Below, in pieces: positions 1 through 8,064 of a stretch of 57,916 nt of DNA (position 1 is the stretch's first letter; the number at the start of each line of letters is the position of its first letter). This stretch comes from Amazonocrinis nigriterrae CENA67 (lineage in GTDB: Bacteria > Cyanobacteriota > Cyanobacteriia > Cyanobacteriales > Nostocaceae): positions 89,412-147,327 of the forward strand of contig NZ_JAECZC010000014.1 of assembly GCF_016056305.1 (NCBI RefSeq), in the 5' to 3' direction. A program made the position numbers and the translations under genes. The notes below the pieces were generated by a model. That model was not told the origin of the DNA, searched no databases, and saw only the letters and a list, made by a program, of their open reading frames with translations.

Positions 1-18
1 AACTTTTGACTAAACAGC

Positions 19-576
19 TTATTGATCTGCCCCCTTTACTGTTTCTTGACCTGCACTTTTAACGTAGTTGCCAGCATCTTGGGTATTGTCTTTGATATTT
101 TCAATTCCACGGCGAGTACCTTTAGCTACGCCTTCTCCCACTTCCGCAGCGGAACCGCTGACATCTTCACCTATGCGTTTGACTCTTTCACCGAAAGGTG
201 TGCCTTGCTGATAATTGCGAACATATTGCTCTCGGCTGTCAATGCCTTTTTGGTCTATGTTTCTTTGAGCATTTTTCGCTAGGGCATCACCGCGATCGCT
301 TGCAGCTCGATCATCACCTTTTGCTCTAGGCTCTACATCACTAAAGTTGTTCATCCCACCTTCAGGACTGTTGAGACCATAATTTTTTGTAGGATCGTAT
401 CGCTTAGCATAGGGTTGAGCGCCAGAGCTTTGTGGCTGGGCTGAAGGCTGTGGTGGCTGTGTTGCTACTCCTGGTGCAGAACAAGCTTGTGCCACAATTA
501 GGAAGATGCCTGCCAAAAAAACAGTTAAAACTTTCACTGGACGATAGTTTTTTAGCCAATTCATCACTCTTTTCAT
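19..576 (-). CDS. Putative lipoprotein with amphipathic C-terminal repeats
   Basis: 185 residues. The N-terminus has positive charges, a hydrophobic segment (about residues 16-31) and a lipobox ending VAQAC, so it is probably lipidated at Cys32. The middle is rich in Gln, Pro and Ala, and the last 60 residues are Gly/Ala/Lys/Glu-rich and probably form an amphipathic helix like those of LEA or apolipoprotein-like proteins. A clear Shine-Dalgarno (AAGGAG) precedes the ATG. The gene at 673-1191 encodes a relative with the same N-terminal block (TVFLAGIFLIV), so the two look like a tandem duplication. It resembles small cyanobacterial lipoproteins of unknown function; I cannot assign a role. Confidence 0.8.
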   Translation of the reverse strand: MKRVMNWLKNYRPVKVLTVFLAGIFLIVAQACSAPGVATQPPQPSAQPQSSGAQPYAKRYDPTKNYGLNSPEGGMNNFSDVEPRAKGDDRAASDRGDALAKNAQRNIDQKGIDSREQYVRNYQQGTPFGERVKRIGEDVSGSAAEVGEGVAKGTRRGIENIKDNTQDAGNYVKSAGQETVKGADQ

Positions 577-672
577 GTGTTCTCCTTGCGTTTTTGTAAC
601 TAAGTTAAATCTTCACCACAATAGGAATTGGGATTGACTTTAAGTCTCTAAATCGAAAACAAAACCAGATTT

Positions 673-1191
673 CTATCTACCTACTGCCGGATTTTTTTGT
701 AACTCAGGTCTAGAACTTGCTTCGTTTCCTTTCTCTTTCAAAAAGCCAGAAGCGTCTTGAACTGCTTCTTTTACTGTTTCCAGACGCTCTTTAACACGAG
801 TTCCTAATTCTGGTTCGTTCTGAATCAAATTACCTGGTTCAGGCTTTTGGAAGTTTTCTTCAGTAATGAGTGGCAATTCTCTTTGTTTTTCGACTCGACC
901 TGCTGGTGTCTCAGCACCCGGATAAAGTATCTCAGACTGATTATTTGTGGCAATCAATACTTGTAAATTTGGCTGTAGGCTAGCTGATTCCCTATATTTG
1001 GTATATTTGTCTCCACCACCCTTGTAAGGATTGTTTGCGCCACCGGCTTGCACAGCAGGGTTTTGGGGATTTGCACCTTGAGCATTTGCTCCACTACAAG
1101 CAGTGCTAACTATTAAGAATATACCAGCCAGAAATACAGTTAAAATCTGACGCACTGGTAGCCTTTTCCATAAACTTTTCAAACCTTTCAC
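673..1191 (-). CDS. Putative lipoprotein, paralogue of the neighbouring gene
   Basis: 172 residues from a GTG start chosen because GGAGG lies 5 nt upstream; a TTG one codon earlier is too close to it. The N-terminus has a basic stretch, a hydrophobic helix and a lipobox (IVSTAC). A low-complexity Asn/Gly/Ala region follows, then a charged C-terminus with a predicted helix. The signal segment is nearly the same as that of the gene at 19-576, but the mature parts differ, so the pair duplicated and then diverged, or shares only the export and lipidation module. Function unknown. Confidence 0.75.
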   Translation of the reverse strand: MKGLKSLWKRLPVRQILTVFLAGIFLIVSTACSGANAQGANPQNPAVQAGGANNPYKGGGDKYTKYRESASLQPNLQVLIATNNQSEILYPGAETPAGRVEKQRELPLITEENFQKPEPGNLIQNEPELGTRVKERLETVKEAVQDASGFLKEKGNEASSRPELQKNPAVGR

Positions 1192-1194
1192 CAA

Positions 1195-1725
1195 GTCCTC
1201 CTTTCAACTAATAACAAGCTTTCTCGCTGAACATATTCTTAGAATATACGAGACTGCATTATTATTTATTGTTGACTATATTTAACTAACAAATCTCAAT
1301 ATAAGCTTGAATTAATTAGATTTACATCTAGCGAAAGTAACATCTTTCTTGGACAAAATACATGAAATTGCTCTAACTCAAGAGAGATATAGAATAATAT
1401 TATGTATTTTGAATTGTATAGTTCTAGTTAATAAATTAATTAGTAGTTCAGCAAATAAATTAAACAAATAATTCATCCTTGAGAAGGATATTAAATTCAT
1501 CTTTAGTATATATTTTCGTCTACTCAATGCAAGTCAAGAAGACGAAGTTAACTAACTTCTAAAGAAAATTTGTTATTGCTCAAAAAGACAATAAAATTCG
1601 TTAAAACAAATACATCAATATATTTGATATCTGAAGGTAATTTTTCAAAAAATTTGGTATAACGCTGATGTACCATATGATTTGAGGTATTCAGCCCTTG
1701 GTGTCTTCGCTGTTAAATTACTAAA
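1195..1725. other. AT-rich intergenic region
   Basis: About 530 bases between divergently transcribed genes. I see no ORF, tRNA or strong hairpin. It presumably holds the promoters of the lipoprotein gene on the minus strand and the membrane protein on the plus strand, but I could not place -10/-35 boxes with confidence. Confidence 0.4.
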
Positions 1726-2643
1726 ATGATGAAACGAATTTTACGCTGGATAATTTTGGGCGGGACGCTGTTTTTTTTAGGGAAAGCCCTGAAGGATCAC
1801 TGGATCGAGGTGACAGCTATCCGTATTGATGGAGTGGGATGGGCAATTCTAGCGATCGCCACGGGTGTAACTTTACTGGCACATACTTGGGCAGGCTGGA
1901 TATGGACTTGGGTTCTTCAAGAGTTAAATCAACCTGTACAGCCTGCTGTGTTTATTCAAGTTTACCTCAAAACCAACATTGCTAAGTATTTACCCGGTAA
2001 TGTTTGGCATTATTACGGACGAATTGTCGCGGCGAAAAATGCCAATGTTTCTGCTGGTGCAGCGACTTTAAGTGTTTTGCTGGAACCGCTGCTGATGGCA
2101 GCAGCCGCTTTAATTATTATTGTTCTATTTGGTAGCCAATTGGCGATCGCTAATAATAACTTTGTTGTGCAAATGCTACGATTGCTGAGTTTAGTAGCAG
2201 TGCTTTGTGTGGTTCATCCTCGGTTTTTGAACCCAGCAGTTAGGTTTTTATCCCGCTTGAAGGTAAGAAAATCTAATACTAAGTCAGCCATTAGTTTAAG
2301 TCTCGAACGCTATCCCCTAATACCTTTGTTAGGAGAAGTAGGATTTTTAGGACTGCGTGGTACTGGATTTATATTAACGATGTTTGCCTTGGGTTCACTG
2401 AACTCGAATCAAATTCCTTTATTGCTAGGCGCTTTTAGTTTCGCTTGGTTGCTAGGTTTAGTTGTTCCTGGTGCCCCTGGTGGGTTGGGTGTATTTGAAG
2501 CCACTGCGATCGCACTTTTGCAGCATCACTTTCCAGCAGCGTTAGTTATTAGCGCGATCGCCTTATATCGTCTAATTAGTATCATAGCTGAAACTGCTGG
2601 TGCTGCTTTAGCTTGGCTTGATGGACAACTTGTTAAGTCTTAA
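1726..2643 (+). CDS. Lysylphosphatidylglycerol synthase TM-region / YbhN-like membrane protein
   Basis: 305 residues with about eight hydrophobic segments. The motif KYLPGNVWHY near residue 90 and the VVPGAPGGLGVFE segment near residue 245 are typical of the UPF0104/LPG-synthase transmembrane domain family, which includes lipid flippase-like proteins. The soluble GNAT-like aminoacyl-transfer domain of full MprF is absent, so it is unlikely to make lysyl-PG itself. A second ATG follows the first directly, so the start could be one codon later. It stands alone, with a MITE-like repeat and a hairpin after its stop. Confidence 0.85.
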   Translation: MMKRILRWIILGGTLFFLGKALKDHWIEVTAIRIDGVGWAILAIATGVTLLAHTWAGWIWTWVLQELNQPVQPAVFIQVYLKTNIAKYLPGNVWHYYGRIVAAKNANVSAGAATLSVLLEPLLMAAAALIIIVLFGSQLAIANNNFVVQMLRLLSLVAVLCVVHPRFLNPAVRFLSRLKVRKSNTKSAISLSLERYPLIPLLGEVGFLGLRGTGFILTMFALGSLNSNQIPLLLGAFSFAWLLGLVVPGAPGGLGVFEATAIALLQHHFPAALVISAIALYRLISIIAETAGAALAWLDGQLVKS

Positions 2644-2649
2644 GTTATC

Positions 2650-2741
2650 AGGACTGACGCACGGACTACGATTTTACGTCATTACGAGCTGAGCGTTGTA
2701 ATCGCAAAAGCTTAGTTTTTCGTCACGAGTGTGTAAGTCCT
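2650..2741. repeat. Small inverted-repeat element (AGGACT..AGTCCT family)
   Basis: About 92 bases bounded by imperfect inverted repeats: AGGACTGACGCA on the left and TGTGTAAGTCCT on the right (10 of 12 positions complementary). There is no ORF. A related 87-base element with GACTTACGCA/TGCGTAAGTC ends lies at 46769-46855, which supports a non-autonomous mobile family. Confidence 0.55.
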
Positions 2742-2752
2742 AATAAAACTGG

Positions 2753-2772
2753 GTTACGGCTTTAGCCGTAAC
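2753..2772. terminator. Strong hairpin between convergent genes
   Basis: GTTACGGC-TTTA-GCCGTAAC is a perfect 8-bp stem with a 4-base loop between the converging genes at 1726-2643 and 2838-4142. No U-tract follows on either strand, so it may be a bidirectional transcription barrier or only a repeat palindrome. Confidence 0.4.
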
Positions 2773-2837
2773 GCCACTACCCAAACCTCATGAGTCTATT
2801 TATCTTCATCCAGCTACTTGACTCATTTTTGAGTATT

Positions 2838-4142
2838 TCACTTTAACTGAGAAAAGACTCGATAAGCTTCTAGATTTGATTGCGAATTGCAATCAATATC
2901 TTCTTCCATCTTAATCAAGTTGTATTCAACGTTTTCTACATAGATGGCAAACATAATATTAAAAATTTCTATAAAATTAATTAACCACTTGCAATTATCC
3001 TCTGAATCATTTTGGTAATAAGTAATTAAATTAGCAATTCTAATTTCTAAATGATTACGTGCATCTGGACAAATTAAAATAATTTTCAGCAGGATAACTA
3101 CTAATGTTAAAGGATGACCCTGAGAAAGTAATAAGGTAAATAATTGCGAAGGCTCTCGTCCATTTTCTATGGTTAGGCTGTCTATCACTCTGATACAAAT
3201 TTTTAGCAACAAAATATCATTGATAGGTTCTTCATTTTCCTCTGCCTTCCAATATGCTAGCAACTCTTCTAAAGACTGCTTTAAAATATTTACCAATTCC
3301 GAATTTTTAACAGATACGAATAAATATTTATGTAGACTTTTTTTGAAATCTTTTAACAATTCATTTTGATTTTGTTTAATAAATATGTTGGCAATATTTT
3401 CATAATTGAAGACACCTCTTTTGATCACAATCAACTTAATTATACGCAAAACGTTATCTCCCAAAGCACTGGGATTTTTATAGCGTGTTTCACTAGAGGC
3501 AGCAGACTGAGAACGAGCAATGTACATTGCTAACTCAAATTTGAATCTGTTTCTTATCTGCTTAGAGAGTTTTGCAGCTGCCTCTTGTTGCTCTTTGGGA
3601 TTATTTTTGTCACAATATTGAGGAACTAGTAAATAGGCAATATAGCGATTAGCCCATTTAGTTTTGTCTTTGTTGTCATGTCTATATGCAAATAATTTTA
3701 GTCCTTCATAGTCTCTACTATTGATAAAATTGTCTAACCATTTTTTGTAAATGTTTATAGGTGTAGACTGAGTTGAATTATAATGAGAGTGGTAGTTTTC
3801 AAAAATGTTAATTAATTCTTGGATATATCTAGTCTTTCTTTGAGATATCCAGTGATTAACTAAAATGTAACAGCAGCGCTTGAGTGTGTCGCAAAATTCC
3901 TGCTCGTTATTGATGAAATAGATTTCACTAAATACTGGTCGAATATTTAAATTGACTGAACCAAAATAGTCTATAAATAACCGTTTAAATTCTTGTAAAG
4001 CATCCTCTGGTGGACATTGGCTAACAATTTCCACCAATAATTTATAAATTTTTTCTTGTCTAGTTTTTAGGTTTATTTGTTTAGACCTTAACTGAACATC
4101 ATTTGGATGTTTATAAATAGTTGGTAAATTATTAGCATTCAT
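2838..4142 (-). CDS. Hypothetical protein, helical, about 434 residues
   Basis: I chose the ATG that begins MNANNLPTIY. A TTG 24 codons upstream extends the frame but has no clear ribosome site. The protein is rich in Leu, Ile, Asn and Lys, appears almost wholly helical, and has no signal peptide or membrane segment. I recognise no catalytic motif; the LLVEIVSQCPPEDALQEF segment near residue 35 looks like a conserved entry motif but I cannot name the family. It is monocistronic and convergent with the membrane protein at 1726-2643. Confidence 0.7.
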   Translation of the reverse strand: MNANNLPTIYKHPNDVQLRSKQINLKTRQEKIYKLLVEIVSQCPPEDALQEFKRLFIDYFGSVNLNIRPVFSEIYFINNEQEFCDTLKRCCYILVNHWISQRKTRYIQELINIFENYHSHYNSTQSTPINIYKKWLDNFINSRDYEGLKLFAYRHDNKDKTKWANRYIAYLLVPQYCDKNNPKEQQEAAAKLSKQIRNRFKFELAMYIARSQSAASSETRYKNPSALGDNVLRIIKLIVIKRGVFNYENIANIFIKQNQNELLKDFKKSLHKYLFVSVKNSELVNILKQSLEELLAYWKAEENEEPINDILLLKICIRVIDSLTIENGREPSQLFTLLLSQGHPLTLVVILLKIILICPDARNHLEIRIANLITYYQNDSEDNCKWLINFIEIFNIMFAIYVENVEYNLIKMEEDIDCNSQSNLEAYRVFSQLK

Positions 4143-4462
4143 CCTAGTTTTTAAGACCAATGAATTTTCTGATCCTATTGTTCTCAGCTTACCTTTAATG
4201 AATAAGAGGAGCAATCTAGGTGTTCAAAGATTTTGTAATTTTTTTACGGGGATTTGATAAATTTACGGAATCAAAAGCTAAATATAAAATTTAAATAATC
4301 AAAAAATTGGAAAAAATACTAAAACTTAAAATTTTAAGCGATCGCAATACTGTATGAGCAATTTGGCATTGAGCCGAGATGCACACTATTACGGAAATTC
4401 AGGAAAGTTTCCGTATAATAAGTAATTGCACTGCTTTGCCTACTAACCTGTACCTATTGAGC

Positions 4463-4729
4463 ATGGAAAAACAAGACACTCCACTTACGGGAGAAGCGCT
4501 CATCAAGGAAGTCTGTCGCCGGATTCGGGTAGCCCGTAGCTACTGGGATGCTCACAACAATGCTGCTTGTCGGGGTGAACGCGATCGCGCCCTAGCCCTT
4601 TACAATACCCTCAGCAAGGAAGAAAAAGAGCAAATTCCGCAAGTATTGCGGGTGTGGCTGCGCTACCGCAGTGAAAAATACTTCGGCGCACACCGAACGC
4701 CGCCTAAGTCGGTACGAAAATCAAAATAG
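4463..4729 (+). CDS. Small conserved hypothetical protein
   Basis: 88 residues from the ATG beginning MEKQDTPLTG. An upstream in-frame ATG at 4379 would add 28 residues with no family-like features. The protein is charged and helical (segments ALIKEVCRRIRVARSYWDAH and LRVWLRYRSEKYFG) and ends in a basic tail. The style suggests a small nucleic-acid- or protein-binding factor, but I recognise no named domain. It stands alone, 57 bases before a signal-peptide-like mini-ORF. Confidence 0.65.
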   Translation: MEKQDTPLTGEALIKEVCRRIRVARSYWDAHNNAACRGERDRALALYNTLSKEEKEQIPQVLRVWLRYRSEKYFGAHRTPPKSVRKSK

Positions 4730-4785
4730 ACTTAGGCTTGGACATTAACGCTAACAATATCAAAGACATCAAGCAAAGGTGAGTT

Positions 4786-4860
4786 GTGCCAATTCGTAAA
4801 ACTTTCACCACCCTAGCAGTTTGTGCTTTATCAACACTCACCATTTCCCGCATTTTATGA
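4786..4860 (+). other. Signal-peptide-like mini-ORF overlapping the next gene (probable frameshift)
   Basis: A GTG with a good Shine-Dalgarno (AAAGGTGAG) 2-3 bases away opens a 24-codon frame, MPIRKTFTTLAVCALSTLTI..., that looks like an export signal. It stops at TGA inside an ATGA overlap with the ATG of the next ORF. One extra T in the CATTTTATG run would fuse it to the downstream protein, so this is best read as the 5' end of a frameshifted secreted-protein gene, or as a sequencing error. Confidence 0.5.
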
Positions 4861-5357
4861 CAGCTCAATCCGTAAAAGACTCAACTTTTTTGCAACAGGG
4901 TGATAATAGCAAATTCGTTGTTGGGACATATATCTTGTCTACCTTCCTCAATGGCGACTTTATAGGACGTAGAGTGATCACACTGACTCAAGACGGCAAC
5001 TTTTTCGCCATTGACTCAAACCAAGGTGGCACAAAGGGCGTACCTGTGGCTGCTCAGTCCTTCCCCAACAACCGTTTTACTGATGGACAAGGAGTCTGGA
5101 AGGTTAACAAATCAGGAGAAATTGTCGCTACTGCATTTAACTTCAATTTCCCAGCTCCAGATAGTACAGCCTCTGTCACTACTGCTAGAGCCGATTATCG
5201 TTTCACATTTGATTCAACGACTCAGACAGTGGAAGGTAAATTTGAAATTCGTACCTTCGATTTAACTAAAAATCCTTTAGATAAAAACGAACCTGTGGGT
5301 GAAGGTGAACCGTTTACGTTTTCGTTCACAGGGCAGCGTGTCACTGTTGATGAATAG
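4857..5357 (+). CDS. Hypothetical beta-rich protein, probably once secreted
   Basis: 166 residues from the ATG in the ATGA overlap. It is rich in Thr, Phe, Asp and Gly with alternating hydrophobic patterns (TYILSTFLNGDFIGRRVITL; FEIRTFDL), which suggests a beta-sandwich or barrel. An in-frame ATG at 4821 exists, but the residues it adds are just the out-of-frame reading of the signal peptide region. The mature-looking protein has no signal of its own, while a signal-like peptide with a ribosome site lies immediately upstream in another frame. Without that frame repair the protein would stay in the cytoplasm. Function unknown. Confidence 0.6.
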   Translation: MTAQSVKDSTFLQQGDNSKFVVGTYILSTFLNGDFIGRRVITLTQDGNFFAIDSNQGGTKGVPVAAQSFPNNRFTDGQGVWKVNKSGEIVATAFNFNFPAPDSTASVTTARADYRFTFDSTTQTVEGKFEIRTFDLTKNPLDKNEPVGEGEPFTFSFTGQRVTVDE

Positions 5358-5506
5358 TCACTTAACCTCAAGCTAGATTAGTAATGTAGATGGCTTGCTG
5401 GTCACTTTAAGTGATTCACGATCAAAGGTGAAAAATCATAGCAAATATACAGTTAGACCTGCCTATAGTTGCTAGACAGGTCTGATTTGAATCTGGAGTT
5501 TTTTAG

Positions 5507-5882
5507 TGGGGGTGGAGGGACTTGAACCCTCACGACCTTTTAGGGTCAACGGATTTTCATTCTTCTGTAGCTTTCACTACTGCCTGCCAGCTTTAGCAAC
5601 TTTGGGCTTTAAGAATTGGACTCTCCCTTTACCCTCGACTTTACGTTAGGGTAGCTCCCGTCGAGTCTCTGCACCTTCCTTCAATTTTAGATTTTGAATT
5701 TTGGGTTTTGGATTGACTAGCAATCTAAAATCTCAAATCTAAAATTTTTGGGCTTGGCTCAGGATTGCCATGTCTGTCACCAGATTTAGGTTTCCCTGAG
5801 TTTGAGAGCATCCACTTGAGGGATTTCTCCTTCAAGGCTCAGTTAGCTAAGTCCGTAGCGTCTGCCATTCCGCCACACCCCC
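5507..5882 (-). tRNA. tRNA-Leu(UAA), split by a group I intron
   Basis: Read on the minus strand, the 5' exon (5849-5882, 34 nt) starts GGGGGTGTGGCGGAAT and ends in GGACTT. The 3' exon (5507-5557, 51 nt) starts AAAATCCGT and ends CCACCCCCA. Acceptor stem GGGGGTG/CACCCCC, anticodon stem ACGGA/TCCGT and loop CU-UAA-AA fit tRNA-Leu with anticodon UAA, and the long variable arm is present. The intron splits the anticodon after U34. CCA is not encoded. Confidence 0.95.
5558..5848 (-). ncRNA. Self-splicing group I intron in tRNA-Leu(UAA)
   Basis: 291 bases ending in the required terminal G. Core segments typical of this intron are visible on the minus strand: TGAGCCTTGAAGG near the 5' end, CAATCCTGAGCCAAGCC in the P4/P5 part, and GCAGAGACTCGACGGGAGC around P7. 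Between them (about 5683-5749) is a long hairpin made of heptamers such as TTTAGAT and TTGAGAT, matching the P6b heptanucleotide expansions known in Nostoc. There is no homing endonuclease ORF; the open frame on the opposite strand here is a by-product. Confidence 0.92.
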
Positions 5883-6387
5883 CTAATTTACTTAGGAGTT
5901 ACTTGTTTTGTAGGGGCAGTAAATATCCCCTTATCTATTTGAACATCAATTGTGTATTTTGTCCAACTAAATTTCAAAAATTTTTTCCAACTAGGTATGG
6001 GGAGGCAGTGCGTGGGAAACTCAGTACATAATTTGTATGATTAAGGACGTATATCTTATAAATACTGCAAATATAGTATTATTTACACACAAAAATACAG
6101 TTAAGATCTATGTCCTAGCTTGACACAAGTCTAGAGATTTCTATAGTCTAGAAGCTAGCCTGTAAAACATTCAACAAAACCTCAGATTCTCTGTTCTCTC
6201 TTTTCTTGGCAACCTTGCCTGCGCCAGTCTCCGTGAGAATAAGAAAGTCTTCATTTACCCTGGCTCGTCTTTGCAGTTAATCATTTTCACAAGTTCAAAC
6301 AGGATTGCTAGATTCGCAAATTTCATAGCGAAAAGCATTGTAAGTTGCAAAACTCTGAAAGTAATTTACACACCAGGAGATAAACGT
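5883..6387. other. Intergenic region upstream of the Ntn hydrolase
   Basis: About 505 bases without a supported gene. It contains a short TCTAGA...TCTAGA direct/palindromic pair near 6131-6152 and presumably the promoters of the tRNA (minus) and the hydrolase (plus). I see no other recognisable element. Confidence 0.35.
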
Positions 6388-7866
6388 ATGAAACGTTACC
6401 TCAAAAATTTCTCATTGGCTATACCGTTTTTATTTGTTGGAATCGCCGCACTAGTAGCCTGCGATTTCACACAGGAATCTTCTAACATTCATCAAGCATT
6501 GAGCAATTTGATGAATGATTTGCACTTGGGATTAATACCACTAGTATTACTCGGTTGTACCCGTGCCATCTATGTTGCTAACCAGGAAACAAAATCAATC
6601 TTTACCGTGCGTTCTATGGACTGGTCTGATCCCAATATACCCACAAGTCTATGGGCATCACCTAGAGGTAGCGATCGCACAGCTGCTGGTGAAAGTGATG
6701 AGGGTTATCCGCATACATGGAAATCTCAATATAAGAGCGTGGTTGTATGTAACTATAACAAGTCTGCGACTGATGGCATAAACGAGAAAGGCTTAGTTGC
6801 CAATCTGCTTTTTCTACTACAAGCCGACTATACGCATCATAAAGAGAGCCAGGAGAAACCGCGTTTACCGATTACTGCTTTGGCACAGTATGTACTGGAC
6901 AACTACGCAACTGTCAAAGAAGCTGTAGACGATTTAAAGCAGGATCCATTTTTTATTGTTACCTCTGACCTAGCCGTAGCAATGTTAGACAAAAACAGCG
7001 AGCGTTTCAATGTATACCTTAAAAAGATAGTGTTACATTTGTCCATTTCAGATTCTAAGGGTGATTCGGCAGTCTTTCAATACGTGAAGGACGAGCCAAC
7101 TCGCAAATCTAAGTTAATAATTTACTACCTTCCAGACAAGGAAAAAGTCAAAGGACAAGAAACGCTCAATGTGTTGACTAACGGACTGTTGGACAAGCAA
7201 TTAGACCTTTTAAAGCAATTTCAAAACAAGAATAAAAACTTTAATTGGGGAGATGAAAATGAAGTTTTTAGCTGGGATGATCTGAAGAAGTATAATTCCC
7301 GAAATGAGGAGGTTAAAGAGATGAATCCGCCAATGAATGGCGCTGATATTCGATTTGTCCGCGCTTCATTCTACAGCAATATGCTCGATAAAATTGATAA
7401 CGATACCAAAAATAAAAGACCATTTATTGATGAGACTCAAAGAGTTCCTGGCAAGTCCGAATCTTATAAAACATGGGTTGAAGACTGGTCAAAACACGAA
7501 GGTCTTGCCAGAGCTTTTTCGTTGATTCGTAATATGTCAACGCCTTTAAATGTTCAGGCAATAGATGATAACCCATTCCTTGCCTCTACAGTCTGGCGTA
7601 CTGTTGTAGATCATGGGAATAAGCGCTATTTCTTTGAATTAAATAGGGCTTTATATCCAGTATATGTTGATTTGGAAGAATTGTTTGCTGACTTAGAGAC
7701 AGTGAAAAAGCTTGATCTGTATGTGCCGCCAGCAAAAGAGGGTGATACAAGAATTGACCTACTGGAGGATCAACTAAACAAAGGAGAAAAGATAGGCAAG
7801 GTTAATCATCTGTTTGAAGATGTGAAAGACAATAAATGGTTTTATTTTGACTATCAGAAGCCGTAA
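6388..7866 (+). CDS. Choloylglycine hydrolase / penicillin V acylase-like linear amide hydrolase
   Basis: 492 residues; the ATG is preceded by AGGAG at a good distance. A hydrophobic N-terminus carries a possible lipobox (ALVAC, Cys25), followed by a second hydrophobic segment ending LLGC. The family signature CTRAIY then starts at Cys57, the likely N-terminal nucleophile after autoprocessing. VRSMDW supplies the expected Arg75 and Asp78, and later Asn and Arg positions are plausible. Enzymes of this Ntn family cleave linear amides such as bile-acid conjugates, penicillin V or acyl-homoserine lactones. The substrate is unknown; a periplasmic or membrane-attached location is likely. At 492 residues it is longer than typical members (about 330-360). 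Confidence 0.82.
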   Translation: MKRYLKNFSLAIPFLFVGIAALVACDFTQESSNIHQALSNLMNDLHLGLIPLVLLGCTRAIYVANQETKSIFTVRSMDWSDPNIPTSLWASPRGSDRTAAGESDEGYPHTWKSQYKSVVVCNYNKSATDGINEKGLVANLLFLLQADYTHHKESQEKPRLPITALAQYVLDNYATVKEAVDDLKQDPFFIVTSDLAVAMLDKNSERFNVYLKKIVLHLSISDSKGDSAVFQYVKDEPTRKSKLIIYYLPDKEKVKGQETLNVLTNGLLDKQLDLLKQFQNKNKNFNWGDENEVFSWDDLKKYNSRNEEVKEMNPPMNGADIRFVRASFYSNMLDKIDNDTKNKRPFIDETQRVPGKSESYKTWVEDWSKHEGLARAFSLIRNMSTPLNVQAIDDNPFLASTVWRTVVDHGNKRYFFELNRALYPVYVDLEELFADLETVKKLDLYVPPAKEGDTRIDLLEDQLNKGEKIGKVNHLFEDVKDNKWFYFDYQKP

Positions 7867-7926
7867 CTAAGAAACTAGTGCTTCATTGCAGTAATTAAAA
7901 GCCAGCCCGTATAACAGGCGTATAGT

Positions 7927-7966
7927 GCCGTCCAAGCATATTTCAGTTTGGTAATGCTTGGACGGC
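7927..7966 (+). terminator. Long perfect hairpin after the Ntn hydrolase
   Basis: GCCGTCCAAGCAT pairs perfectly over 13 bp with ATGCTTGGACGGC across a 14-base loop, 60 bases after the stop codon. The tail GTTTACT is only weakly T-rich. It is most likely the transcription terminator of the hydrolase gene. Confidence 0.55.
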
Positions 7967-8064
7967 GTTTACTCCTAGATCATGTTAACTATGGTATTGG
8001 AATCCGATTTGATTCCTGAAAACATTTGCGTAGGAAGGGAACGGGGAACAGTAAGAAGGAATAA

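Noticed and set aside
5765-6031. Open frame of 88 codons on the plus strand
   Set aside because: It overlaps the tRNA-Leu 5' exon and the group I intron on the other strand; the reading is a by-product.
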